From: Spirochaetaceae bacterium | GTDB taxonomy: Bacteria; Spirochaetota; Spirochaetia; Treponematales; Breznakiellaceae | Assembly (NCBI GenBank): GCA_031255655.1 | Contig: JAIRSB010000099.1 | Location: forward strand, 1-8,711 | Length of the DNA: 8,711 nucleotides | Direction: 5' to 3' | Shown here: piece by piece, positions 1-6,274 of the stretch | Position numbering within the stretch: position 1 is the first letter of the stretch | Layout: each line of letters opens with the position of its first letter | Position numbers and translations under genes: made by a program | Notes under the pieces: generated by a model | Told to the model about the DNA's origin: nothing | The model's input: the letters and a program-made list of their open reading frames with translations, nothing else | Databases searched by the model: none

Positions 1-152
1 TCGCACTTTGCCACGCGTGGGAAGGACATTGGGGCATGGCGGGGGCCTTTTTGTCAGGTTTATTTTTGTCTTTCATGTTTGAACGGAAAAAATCGCTGGA
101 CTGCATAACGGCAAGCCACGCGTTGTATAATATAACGGTATATCTTTTGTAA
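1..152 (+). CDS. CPBP-family intramembrane metalloprotease, C-terminal fragment
   Basis: An open frame enters from the left edge (first full codon at base 3) and ends at TAA 150-152, giving 49 visible residues. The fragment begins ALCHAWEGHWGMAGAFLSG and ends with SHALYNITVYLL. This matches the last part of the CPBP (CAAX protease / bacteriocin-processing, Abi) family: a conserved His near the start of a helix, a Gly- and Phe-rich membrane helix, a short charged turn (FERKKSLD), and the final HxxxN motif (HALYN). These His/Asn residues belong to the family's proposed metal site in the membrane. The EExxxR motif would lie upstream, outside the window, so activity cannot be judged. The family includes prenyl-protein-protease-like and bacteriocin-immunity proteins; the substrate is unknown. 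It is transcribed towards pdxY (convergent) and followed by a terminator-like hairpin. The family call rests on a short fragment. Confidence 0.68.
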   Translation, partial: ALCHAWEGHWGMAGAFLSGLFLSFMFERKKSLDCITASHALYNITVYLL

Positions 153-236
153 AATTCTTATTTTCGGTGATGCTAATCGCTTCGAAAAACTTAACTGGAC
201 TTGTTCGACAGCTCGGTTAGTTGTCTCCCAAGTCTT

Positions 237-264
237 GCAAAATGCAAGGCATTTTGCTGTTTTT
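237..264 (+). terminator. Rho-independent-like terminator for the CPBP gene
   Basis: A perfect 9-bp stem (GCAAAATGC 237-245, loop AAG, GCATTTTGC 249-257) is followed by a T5 tract at 260-264. It lies 84 bases after the CPBP stop. The stem is AT-rich, so strength is uncertain. An alternative, overlapping 6-bp stem CTTGCA/TGCAAG (234-248) can also form. On the minus strand the stem lacks a clear downstream U-run, so it best serves the plus strand. Confidence 0.55.
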
Positions 265-271
265 AGCAGTT

Positions 272-301
272 GTTGTTTAGAAACTGAAGTTTCTAAACAA
301 C
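272..301 (-). terminator. Perfect 14-bp hairpin just after the pdxY stop
   Basis: GTTGTTTAGAAACT (272-285) and its exact complement AGTTTCTAAACAAC (288-301) are separated by two bases, giving a stem with an effective TGAA loop. It begins 4 bases after the pdxY stop codon (306-308). It is probably the 3' end structure of the pdxY transcript, either a terminator or an exonuclease-blocking hairpin. No uridine run follows it on the minus strand, so factor-independent termination is not assured. It faces the plus-strand terminator at 237-264 in this convergent gap (153-305), which otherwise shows no gene. Confidence 0.5.
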
Positions 302-305
302 TCTA

Positions 306-1169
306 CTATAATTCCTCCGCCTTAAAGCTGTTTGACGGATATACAAACTCGTTCTGCGCCGCGACAAGCTGCAATTCTCGCTCGCCCGCTTTGAAAGTGG
401 CTTCCAGAACGCCGTACATGGACGCGGCTGTAGTTTCAAGGGCTAATTTTGCGTTTCGGCTTTTCATGTAACGTGAAAGAAAAATAGCAGCGCAAAGGTC
501 GCCTGTGCCGGATACTATTCCGTTGAATTTTATCTCGGGTGTGTTTACGCGCCATTGTTTGCCGCTGTCCGACACTATCATATCGAGCGTTTCCGGCGCG
601 GCGTTTGACGGAGTTCTTTCGCGGTAACTAGTAACAAGGATTATTTGCGGGCCTTTATCGTGAAGTATATGGAGCGCATCCCGCAGTTTTTTGATATTCT
701 TTGTGTCCAATTTCGTTAATAATTCCAACTCGAATTGATTAGGTGTTATAATATCTGCGAGTTTGATGAGGCTGTCGTTGAAAATTACCGGAATATCAGG
801 GTTTACATATAATCCGGTTTCGACATCGCCCATGACAGGATCGCAGCAGTACAGTGCAGACGGATTCGCCATTCTAACACTTCTGACAGCATTGCTGACG
901 GCGTGCCCCATCCGAACACCGCCCAAATATCCCGATAACACCGCGCTGCAACGTGGAAGGACGTTTCGTTCTCGCAATCCGAGCATAAGACTGTCCACAA
1001 GCCCTGCGTCGAGCATTTGCCCACGCCACGCTCCGTAGCCTGTATGATTCGAGAATTCCACAGTATTGATAGGCCATACCTCGTGTCCCATTCGCCGCAA
1101 CGGAAACACCGCCGCGGAATTGCCCACCGCGCCGAAAACTACGTGTGATTGTATTGAAAGGATACCCAT
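306..1169 (-). CDS. pdxY: Pyridoxal kinase PdxY-like (PLP salvage)
   Basis: This enzyme phosphorylates pyridoxal (and possibly related vitamers) with ATP to form pyridoxal 5'-phosphate in the cytosol. The protein is 287 residues from ATG at 1169, equal to the usual PdxY length, and starts MGILSIQSHVVFGAVGNSAA as the family does. Visible marks are the N-terminal IQSHV/GNSAA substrate region, SNHTGYG (40-46), CDPVMGD (109-115), and the ribokinase-fold anion hole with catalytic Asp in GTGD (221-224). The C-terminal ELQLVAAQ is also PdxY-like. The frame stays open upstream of 1169, but that extension is antisense to the phosphopantetheinyl transferase and outside the family alignment, so I reject it. 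No good Shine-Dalgarno precedes the ATG; a promoter-like pair at 1185-1213 would give a leader of only about 8 bases. The start codon shares two base pairs with the divergent neighbour's ATG. Confidence 0.93.
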   Translation of the reverse strand: MGILSIQSHVVFGAVGNSAAVFPLRRMGHEVWPINTVEFSNHTGYGAWRGQMLDAGLVDSLMLGLRERNVLPRCSAVLSGYLGGVRMGHAVSNAVRSVRMANPSALYCCDPVMGDVETGLYVNPDIPVIFNDSLIKLADIITPNQFELELLTKLDTKNIKKLRDALHILHDKGPQIILVTSYRERTPSNAAPETLDMIVSDSGKQWRVNTPEIKFNGIVSGTGDLCAAIFLSRYMKSRNAKLALETTAASMYGVLEATFKAGERELQLVAAQNEFVYPSNSFKAEEL

Positions 1170-1170
1170 G
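1157..1170 (+). promoter_or_regulatory. Ribosome binding site and interlocked CATG start codons
   Basis: AAAGGA (1157-1162) is five bases upstream of ATG 1168-1170 and decides the start of the phosphopantetheinyl transferase. The same bases are codons 3-5 of pdxY on the other strand. The tetranucleotide CATG at 1167-1170 holds both start codons: ATG 1168-1170 on plus, and ATG (complement of 1167-1169) on minus. Confidence 0.6.
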
Positions 1171-1848
1171 ATATTGTTTATCTTAGTGTACGCAAGTCCG
1201 TTAAATCTATCAACTATATTTCCTTTGTATGACAATAAACCAGTTTTATACGGCATATCTATAGATTCCTTTGTTTTTGACGAAAAGCGTTTAGGACTAT
1301 TTCCGCCGGAACGCACGCAGAAAATTCGCGTCTGTAGTTTTTTAGATGACCGTAAACGCTCTTTCGCGGCGGGGTTGCTGCTAGAGGCGGCGCTTGGGAA
1401 AGATGTTGCGTTTGGAGTCCGCAGTGATGATAATGGAAAGCCGTACATCGAAGGTGGCCCTTATTTCAGCATTTCCCATTCAGGAAAATGGGTTATCCTT
1501 GCTGTGTGCGAAGAACCTGCTGGCGTTGATATTGAAATCCGCTCGCTGTCCCGCAATACGGAAGGTATAGCGCGGCGGGCGTTTCATCCGCTTGAGCGCG
1601 AGGCGGCCAGAGGCAATCTGGAGATGTTTTATAAAACATGGACGGCCAAGGAAAGCTACATAAAAATGCTTGGGAAAAACTTGTCCACTCTGCCAGATTT
1701 CCGCGTCATATTTAATGGTAACGAAGGGCGCGTGGAAGGAAATCCCGATGCTGTCATCCGTGTATTTGACGATATTGATGGCTATACCGCCACGGTTTGC
1801 GCTTCCGCCGGAATAGGCTGGCCGGGTAGGATACTGATACCGGATTAA
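1168..1848 (+). CDS. Sfp-type 4'-phosphopantetheinyl transferase
   Basis: This enzyme transfers the phosphopantetheine arm of coenzyme A to a conserved serine of acyl or peptidyl carrier proteins, turning apo- into holo-carrier in the cytosol. The 226-residue length fits the Sfp class (about 220-240) rather than the short AcpS class. Visible family marks are FSISHSGKW (100-108), the Mg-binding GVDIE (D121, E123), and WTAKESYIKMLGKNLS (158-173) with catalytic W158, K161 and E162. ATG 1168 is chosen because AAAGGA (1157-1162) stands 5 bases upstream. Similarity to Sfp begins only near residue 25 (PVLYGISID), so the first 24 residues are an unusual hydrophobic, AT-rich extension; a TTG start at codon 20 is possible but lacks a ribosome site. 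Divergent from pdxY, convergent with aspS. Carrier targets are not in the window. No clear promoter was found for it inside pdxY. Confidence 0.9.
   Translation: MILFILVYASPLNLSTIFPLYDNKPVLYGISIDSFVFDEKRLGLFPPERTQKIRVCSFLDDRKRSFAAGLLLEAALGKDVAFGVRSDDNGKPYIEGGPYFSISHSGKWVILAVCEEPAGVDIEIRSLSRNTEGIARRAFHPLEREAARGNLEMFYKTWTAKESYIKMLGKNLSTLPDFRVIFNGNEGRVEGNPDAVIRVFDDIDGYTATVCASAGIGWPGRILIPD
1185..1213 (-). promoter_or_regulatory. Putative sigma70 promoter for pdxY
   Basis: On the minus strand TTGATA (1208-1213) and TACACT (1185-1190) are 17 bases apart, matching 5 of 6 and 4 of 6 consensus bases. The -10 box ends 15 bases before the pdxY ATG, so the leader would be about 8 bases, near-leaderless, which agrees with the missing ribosome binding site. 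The whole promoter lies in the first codons of the divergent phosphopantetheinyl transferase gene. Base matching alone supports it. Confidence 0.45.
1624..1639. repeat. 16-bp perfect palindrome
   Basis: ATGTTTTATAAAACAT is self-complementary over 16 bases and lies within the phosphopantetheinyl transferase codons for MFYKT. The encoded residues sit just before the conserved WTAKES motif, so protein constraint may explain it. An operator-like role is possible but unsupported. Confidence 0.35.
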
Positions 1849-1891
1849 GCTCGCCCTCCCCTACCCCGCTACGGTTAATTTTCCATTCGTT

Positions 1892-1912
1892 GCCGGCGTG
1901 TTTCCATGCGGC
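1892..1912. terminator. Weak hairpin in the convergent gap
   Basis: The 71-base gap between the convergent phosphopantetheinyl transferase and aspS stops (1849-1919) holds GCCGGCGTG, loop TTTC, CATGCGGC: eight pairs with one bulged G and one wobble. Neither strand has a following T-run, so it is only a possible bidirectional 3' end. Nothing else is visible in the gap. Confidence 0.25.
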
Positions 1913-1919
1913 GCCCGCA

Positions 1920-3227
1920 CTAGGGCGTTACGCGCTTGCGGTCGCGGGGAAACAGGCTGGCTTCTTTCACGTTGGAGAGTCCGAAAATCTTAGCGGTCAA
2001 ACGTTCCAGCCCGATGGCAAACCCCCCATGCGGCGGGCAGCCGTATTTGAATATTGATAAATAATCTTCCATGCCCTCCGGCTTTATACCGAAACGCGGC
2101 AGGACTTCGAGTTGAGCGGCGTAGTCGTGCTGTCGCCGCCCGCCGCTGGTTATCTCGATGCCGCGAAATATCGCGTCAAAGCTCATTGTCAGCGCCGCGT
2201 CCAGCGGGTAGGTGTAAAACGGACGATGCCTGCGCGGGAACTCGTTTATAAAAACCAAGTCTATGCCCTTCTCGCGCAAAGCCCATTCGCAGACATACCT
2301 TTCCGCATCGGGATTGATATCAAAAATACGCACGCCTTTCTTTTTGGCGCTTTCTTCGTTGGCGATTTTCACCGCTTCTTCGTAGGATATTACAGGTGCG
2401 GTGAAAACGGCGGACGGCTCCGGCACGGACGCGCCGTTCTTTTTCCACAATTCCAGTTCGCCGCTGTTTTTGCGTGCAATCTCTTCAAAAATGCGGGCAA
2501 GAATGCCTTTTTCAAGCTCGATTAGTTCTTTTTCAGATTCGATGAAAGCCATTTCCAAATCGAGCGACACATACTCGTTAAGGTGGCGCGGCGTATCATG
2601 TTTTTCGGCGCGATATGCCGGCGCTACTTCAAACACCCTCTCCAGCCCGCTTGCGACAAGCGTCTGCTTGTAACACTGCGGCGACTGCGCCAGATAGACT
2701 TTTCTATCAAAGTATTCCACTTCAAACAAGTTTGTCCCGCCTTCCGTTCCGCCGCTTACAAGTTTGCTTGTCTTTATTTCTGTAAAACTTTGTTCGCGCA
2801 GATAAGCGGAAAAGGCCTCAATTATCGTTGCCTGTGTTTTGAATATTGCCTGAATTGCCGGATTTCGCAGTGAAAGAGCGCGTTGGTCAAGCACGGCTTC
2901 AATGCCCGTTCGCGTAACATCGGCATTTACCTGAAACGGCATATCGGCAGCCGCACGGCTCAAACATTCCAGAGACGACACACGCAGTTCCGCTCCGCCG
3001 GGAGTTTTTTCATTCAGTGCGGCATCTCCGCGTACGGTAATTACGGATTCGAGCGGCGGCACATCGTATTTTTTATCAAGCACAAGCTGAACAAGTCCGG
3101 AGCGGTCTCGAAGCACGATAAAGTTCACCGCCCCAAGCTCGCGTATCCGGTGTATCCAGCCTGAAAGCTCTATGTTTTTCTCGCCTCTTTCAGCCGCATT
3201 TTTTAATTCTTTCGCTAAAACTCGCAT
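1920..3227 (-). CDS. aspS: Archaeal-type non-discriminating aspartyl-tRNA synthetase
   Basis: Class IIb aminoacyl-tRNA synthetase that attaches Asp to tRNA-Asp and, if non-discriminating, to tRNA-Asn. The 435-residue length and absence of the bacterial insertion domain mark it as archaeal type (bacterial AspRS is about 590). An N-terminal OB-fold anticodon domain (about 15-95) precedes the catalytic core: motif 1 near 138-157, motif 2 around YRAEKHDTPRHLNE (205-218), and motif 3 GGFAIGLERL (401-410). H26 (in GWIHRIRELG) and P76 (in NEKTPGGAE) occupy sites that, from what is known of this subtype, are Trp and Lys in discriminating enzymes and His and Pro in relaxed ones. Last gene of the gatCAB cluster, which would amidate the mischarged Asp-tRNA-Asn. 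AGGTG lies about 7 bases before ATG 3227. Stop TAG. Confidence 0.93.
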   Translation of the reverse strand: MRVLAKELKNAAERGEKNIELSGWIHRIRELGAVNFIVLRDRSGLVQLVLDKKYDVPPLESVITVRGDAALNEKTPGGAELRVSSLECLSRAAADMPFQVNADVTRTGIEAVLDQRALSLRNPAIQAIFKTQATIIEAFSAYLREQSFTEIKTSKLVSGGTEGGTNLFEVEYFDRKVYLAQSPQCYKQTLVASGLERVFEVAPAYRAEKHDTPRHLNEYVSLDLEMAFIESEKELIELEKGILARIFEEIARKNSGELELWKKNGASVPEPSAVFTAPVISYEEAVKIANEESAKKKGVRIFDINPDAERYVCEWALREKGIDLVFINEFPRRHRPFYTYPLDAALTMSFDAIFRGIEITSGGRRQHDYAAQLEVLPRFGIKPEGMEDYLSIFKYGCPPHGGFAIGLERLTAKIFGLSNVKEASLFPRDRKRVTP

Positions 3228-3228
3228 T

Positions 3229-3303
3229 TTAATTCACCTGTAATGGCGCGGGCTGCCATATTTGTAAACACGTCCGCGTAAGTTCCGGCTTGCGCCGTCT
3301 CAT
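3229..3303 (-). CDS. Candidate 24-aa ORF filling the gatB-aspS gap
   Basis: The ATG overlaps the gatB stop as TAATG (3301-3305), and its TAA ends one base before the aspS ATG, so it fills the whole intercistronic space. AAGGA in the gatB 3' end lies 8 bases upstream of its ATG. The peptide starts MRRRKPELTRTC, is basic at the N-terminus and holds a single IWQPAP stretch; I recognise no family. The aspS ribosome site (AGGTG) lies inside its last codons, so translation through it could couple aspS to gatB. It may equally be a chance ORF, since 25 open codons are common. Confidence 0.3.
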   Translation of the reverse strand: MRRRKPELTRTCLQIWQPAPLQVN

Positions 3304-4787
3304 TATTTCCGTCCTTCGTACAAAAGCTCTTCTATTTGCCGCCCTACGATTTCCGGTGCGGCGCGGCCTCCGGTAGAAGCAAGCGTCTTTCCGACCAGAT
3401 AAGCAGTCAGCGATTTCAGCTTCTTTTGATTGCCGGCCTCTATCGCGGCGCGGGCATCCGCGGCGGTTTTCGCTTCCTCTTTCCACACTTTATTCACAGC
3501 TTCTAAAATGACGGCAGGATCGTTAATTTGCTCCCAGCCGCGCTCTTTTATGATTAGTGCTGGGTCTTTGTCTTCGGCAAAAACCGCCTCAAGCGTCTGT
3601 TTCGCGTTTTTGTTGGAAGCGGTTCCATTCGCTATTAAAACAGTAAACTCGGCAAGCCGGCGCGGGCTTAGTTTTATAGAACCTATGTCCGCCAAATCAA
3701 TTTTATCACGGCTTAGGATGTGCTTTATATCAGACAACAGCCTGTTCGCTATGCGGGACGCGGCGTCTTTCCGCTCTAAACCCAGCTTGCAAGCGGCGGA
3801 AACTGCGTTTTCGTAGTAATCGGCCACAGCTTTTTCTTCGCAAATAAGCCCCGATTGCTCATCATTCAAATGGTATTCCACTTTGAGACGTGCCGCGCGC
3901 GGAAGTGGCAGTTCCACAAGTCCGGCTTCCACTGAACGCAAAAACTCTCCGTCCGGCACAAAAACCAGCAAGTCCGGTTCCGGAAAGTATCGGTAATCCT
4001 GCGCGTTTTCCTTTGTCCGCATGGGGGCTGTCTCATCACGGTTTTCATTCCAAAGGCGCGTCTCCTGGACAATGGTTTTCCCGGAATCCAGCAGAGCCGA
4101 CTGTCTTTTTATTTCATAATTCAAGCCCAGTTTTATGAAACGGGATGAGTTCAAATTCTTAAGTTCAACCTTTTTGCCGAGCCCTTTACCCGCAAGATTG
4201 ATAGACACATTGGCATCAGCGCGCAGCGAACCTTCTTCCATGTTGCCGTCGCATACGCCAAGATAGCGAACAATCCGGCGCAGTTGCTGAACGAAGAGTT
4301 CTGCCTCTTCGCCGGATTCCATGTCCGGCTCAGTAACTATTCCGAGAAGAGAAACACCGGCTCGGTTGTAGTCCAGCAACGAAACCGTTCCGGCGTGTAT
4401 CATCTTGCCTGCATCCTCCTCCAAGTGGCATTCACGAATACGCACTTTCCTGCTTATGCCATTCCCCTCGATATTTACCCAGCCTTCCTGCCCAAGCGGA
4501 GAGGCGAACTGCGATATCTGATAGTTTTTTGGCATATCGGGGTAAAAGTATTGCTTGCGTTCAAACCATGTTTTTTCCGGTATGCGGCAGTTCAAAGCGC
4601 GGGCGACAAGACAGCCCATACGCATCGCCTCTATATTGAGCGCGGGCATAACGCCCGGATAACCCATGCAAACCGGGCAGATGTTCGTGTTAGGCTCATC
4701 GCCGAAAGCGGAACGGCACCCGCAGAAAACTTTGGTTTTTGTTAAAAGATGAATGTGAACTTCCAGTCCGATGAAGGTTTGATACAT
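3303..4787 (-). CDS. gatB: Asp-tRNA(Asn)/Glu-tRNA(Gln) amidotransferase subunit B
   Basis: GatB binds the mischarged tRNA and phosphorylates the Asp (or Glu) side chain with ATP, so that ammonia delivered from GatA can amidate it. It opens with the family signature FIGLEVHIHLLTKTK. A zinc-knuckle pattern is intact (C22, C24, C37, C40 within VFCGCRS and NICPVCMGYPG), as in zinc-containing GatB enzymes. Further marks are FYPDMPKNYQISQ, the cradle region with HLEEDAGK, YNRAGVSLLGIVTEPD, MEEGSLRADANVSI and ELKNLNS, followed by a C-terminal helical/YqeY-like tail domain that binds the tRNA elbow. The 494 residues are slightly above the usual 475-480. AAAGGA overlaps the gatA stop 9 bases upstream, so translation is tightly linked. 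Specificity for Asn, Gln or both cannot be read from GatB alone; the aspS neighbour argues for Asn at least. Confidence 0.97.
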   Translation of the reverse strand: MYQTFIGLEVHIHLLTKTKVFCGCRSAFGDEPNTNICPVCMGYPGVMPALNIEAMRMGCLVARALNCRIPEKTWFERKQYFYPDMPKNYQISQFASPLGQEGWVNIEGNGISRKVRIRECHLEEDAGKMIHAGTVSLLDYNRAGVSLLGIVTEPDMESGEEAELFVQQLRRIVRYLGVCDGNMEEGSLRADANVSINLAGKGLGKKVELKNLNSSRFIKLGLNYEIKRQSALLDSGKTIVQETRLWNENRDETAPMRTKENAQDYRYFPEPDLLVFVPDGEFLRSVEAGLVELPLPRAARLKVEYHLNDEQSGLICEEKAVADYYENAVSAACKLGLERKDAASRIANRLLSDIKHILSRDKIDLADIGSIKLSPRRLAEFTVLIANGTASNKNAKQTLEAVFAEDKDPALIIKERGWEQINDPAVILEAVNKVWKEEAKTAADARAAIEAGNQKKLKSLTAYLVGKTLASTGGRAAPEIVGRQIEELLYEGRK

Positions 4788-4796
4788 ATTATTCCT

Positions 4797-6257
4797 TTAA
4801 GTTTGTTCCCAAAAAGTTTTGAAACCCGGCGGATGTGGAAATGGATGCGCCACTTCGTATTTTTCCGCGATTGAAAACAAAGTTTCCTCCGCGAAGGCGC
4901 GCCCCAAAAGCTGAACGCCGGTAGGTAAACCGCCTTCTAGCGACACGGGAAAGGCAAGCGAGGGGAGACCCGCGAGGTTCGCACAGCAGGTGTACAAGTC
5001 GGCAGCCTTTTGCGCGAATGAGGAAAGGGCACTTTCACTGCCGCGTCCGAAAGCGCGGGACGGGAAAACGGGCATTAATATCGCATCGCATTTTGTTGCG
5101 CCGCCACTCTCACCGGAAGCACCTAAGTATGCCTCGAAACCGCGCCTTATGCCGGCCCGTATACGCTGCGCCCTAAGATAGTACCTGTCCTGAAAACCGG
5201 AGCGCAACACGAAAGTACCAAGCAAAATCCGCAGCTTTACTTCATCGCCGAAGCCCGCGTCACGTGACTTATCTACAAGCTCGTCCGGATTCTCTGCCCA
5301 ATCAGGACGCTTACCATAGCGAATGCCGTCAAAACGGGCAAGATTCGCGCTCGCCTCTGCCGCCGCTATCGTGTAGTACGCCGGAACTCCGTATTTAAGA
5401 GCGCTTACCTCGACTTCTATAAGGTTATAGCCCAGATTTCTTAAGTTTTCTTTCGCTACCTCAAATGCTTTTTCGACTTCTGGCTCCAGAACAGCTGCGT
5501 TAGCCGCCGCGCCGGAAAAATCCTCCGCTATCGCCTGCGCGATAGCGGAGGGCGACAACACTCCGATAGTCTTGTTCGGCGGCGCGGATTCGCCACCCGT
5601 CCGGCTCGTCTGGTCCAGCGGGTCGGCTCCCTTTATGCAGTCAAAAACAGCACGGCAGCGTTTTACACTGTCGGCAGCTATGCCGACAGTGTCGAGACTT
5701 GAGGCGTAGGCCACAAGACCATAGCGCGAAACCGCGCCCCAAGTCGGCTTCAGTCCGATAACGCCGCAGAACGAGGCCGGCTGTCTTACCGAGCCGCCCG
5801 TGTCAGAGCCCAGCGCGAACGGAACAAGCCCCGCCGCCACAGCTGCCGCGGAACCGCCCGACGAACCGCCAGCCACGCGGCTTGCGTCCCATGGGTTATT
5901 CGTGCGCTTTATGCCGGAATTATCGGTAGAGGAACCCATGCCGAACTCGTCCATGTTGGTCTTGCCCACCGCGACAGCTCCGGCATTTTTCAGCTTCTGC
6001 ACGGCAGTCGCCGTATATGGAGCGGTGAGACCGGAAAGCAGCTTTGAGCCGCAGCTTAGCGAAAATCCTTTTACTGCAATGTTATCTTTTACAGCGAATG
6101 GCAGACCGCACAAAGGTGAGTCCGTTTTTGGTGTGCTAGTTCTTGACACGCCAATTTTTGGCGCGGACTGTCCCTTTTCTGGCGCGAATTCAATGAAAGC
6201 GCCGATTTTCTCTTCCCATTCTTTGAAATAATCTATATATCCGGAGGGCAGGGTCAT
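4797..6257 (-). CDS. gatA: Asp-tRNA(Asn)/Glu-tRNA(Gln) amidotransferase subunit A
   Basis: Amidase-signature glutaminase that releases ammonia from glutamine for channelling to GatB. The Ser-cisSer-Lys triad is visible: K57 in FAVKDNI, S132 in AGGSSGGSAA, and nucleophile S156 in DTGGSVRQPA; the spacing (75 and 24) matches characterised GatA. The 486-residue length is usual, but the distribution is not. The N-terminus lacks roughly 20-25 residues of the usual leading helices, and residues about 27-48 are a Ser/Thr/Lys/Pro-rich linker where family members have a conserved helix. There is also an apparent insertion of roughly 17 residues after NKTIGVL (SPSAIAQAIAEDFSG...), over a perfect DNA hairpin. 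ATG 6257 has GAGGAA just upstream, in a 17-base gap after gatC. The catalytic core looks intact. Confidence 0.97.
   Translation of the reverse strand: MTLPSGYIDYFKEWEEKIGAFIEFAPEKGQSAPKIGVSRTSTPKTDSPLCGLPFAVKDNIAVKGFSLSCGSKLLSGLTAPYTATAVQKLKNAGAVAVGKTNMDEFGMGSSTDNSGIKRTNNPWDASRVAGGSSGGSAAAVAAGLVPFALGSDTGGSVRQPASFCGVIGLKPTWGAVSRYGLVAYASSLDTVGIAADSVKRCRAVFDCIKGADPLDQTSRTGGESAPPNKTIGVLSPSAIAQAIAEDFSGAAANAAVLEPEVEKAFEVAKENLRNLGYNLIEVEVSALKYGVPAYYTIAAAEASANLARFDGIRYGKRPDWAENPDELVDKSRDAGFGDEVKLRILLGTFVLRSGFQDRYYLRAQRIRAGIRRGFEAYLGASGESGGATKCDAILMPVFPSRAFGRGSESALSSFAQKAADLYTCCANLAGLPSLAFPVSLEGGLPTGVQLLGRAFAEETLFSIAEKYEVAHPFPHPPGFKTFWEQT
5522..5551. repeat. Perfect 13-bp inverted repeat inside gatA
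   Basis: CCTCCGCTATCGC (5522-5534), loop CTGC, then the exact complement (5539-5551). It encodes part of SPSAIAQAIAED in GatA, a stretch that appears inserted relative to the family. Such a long perfect stem in a window this size is not expected by chance. Confidence 0.7.
5665..5692. repeat. Perfect 12-bp inverted repeat inside gatA
   Basis: ACACTGTCGGCA (5665-5676), loop GCTA, then TGCCGACAGTGT (5681-5692). It encodes DTVGIAADSV, which aligns with normal GatA sequence, so here the palindrome is laid over conserved protein and not inserted. It shares no sequence with the hairpin 113 bases away. Confidence 0.7.
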
Positions 6258-6274
6258 AATTTCCTCAGCAATAG

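Noticed and set aside
1170..1448. Upstream extension of the pdxY frame to a 380-residue protein
   Set aside because: The family length and N-terminus begin at ATG 1169, and the extension is antisense to the phosphopantetheinyl transferase, whose catalytic motifs are intact.
4284..4745. Plus-strand 153-codon ORF antisense to gatB
   Set aside because: It lies wholly over conserved gatB codons and looks like a composition-driven shadow, with no family features.
5259..5268. 10-bp palindrome GTCACGTGAC in gatA
   Set aside because: Ten-base palindromes are expected several times in a window of this size and it lies within conserved codons.
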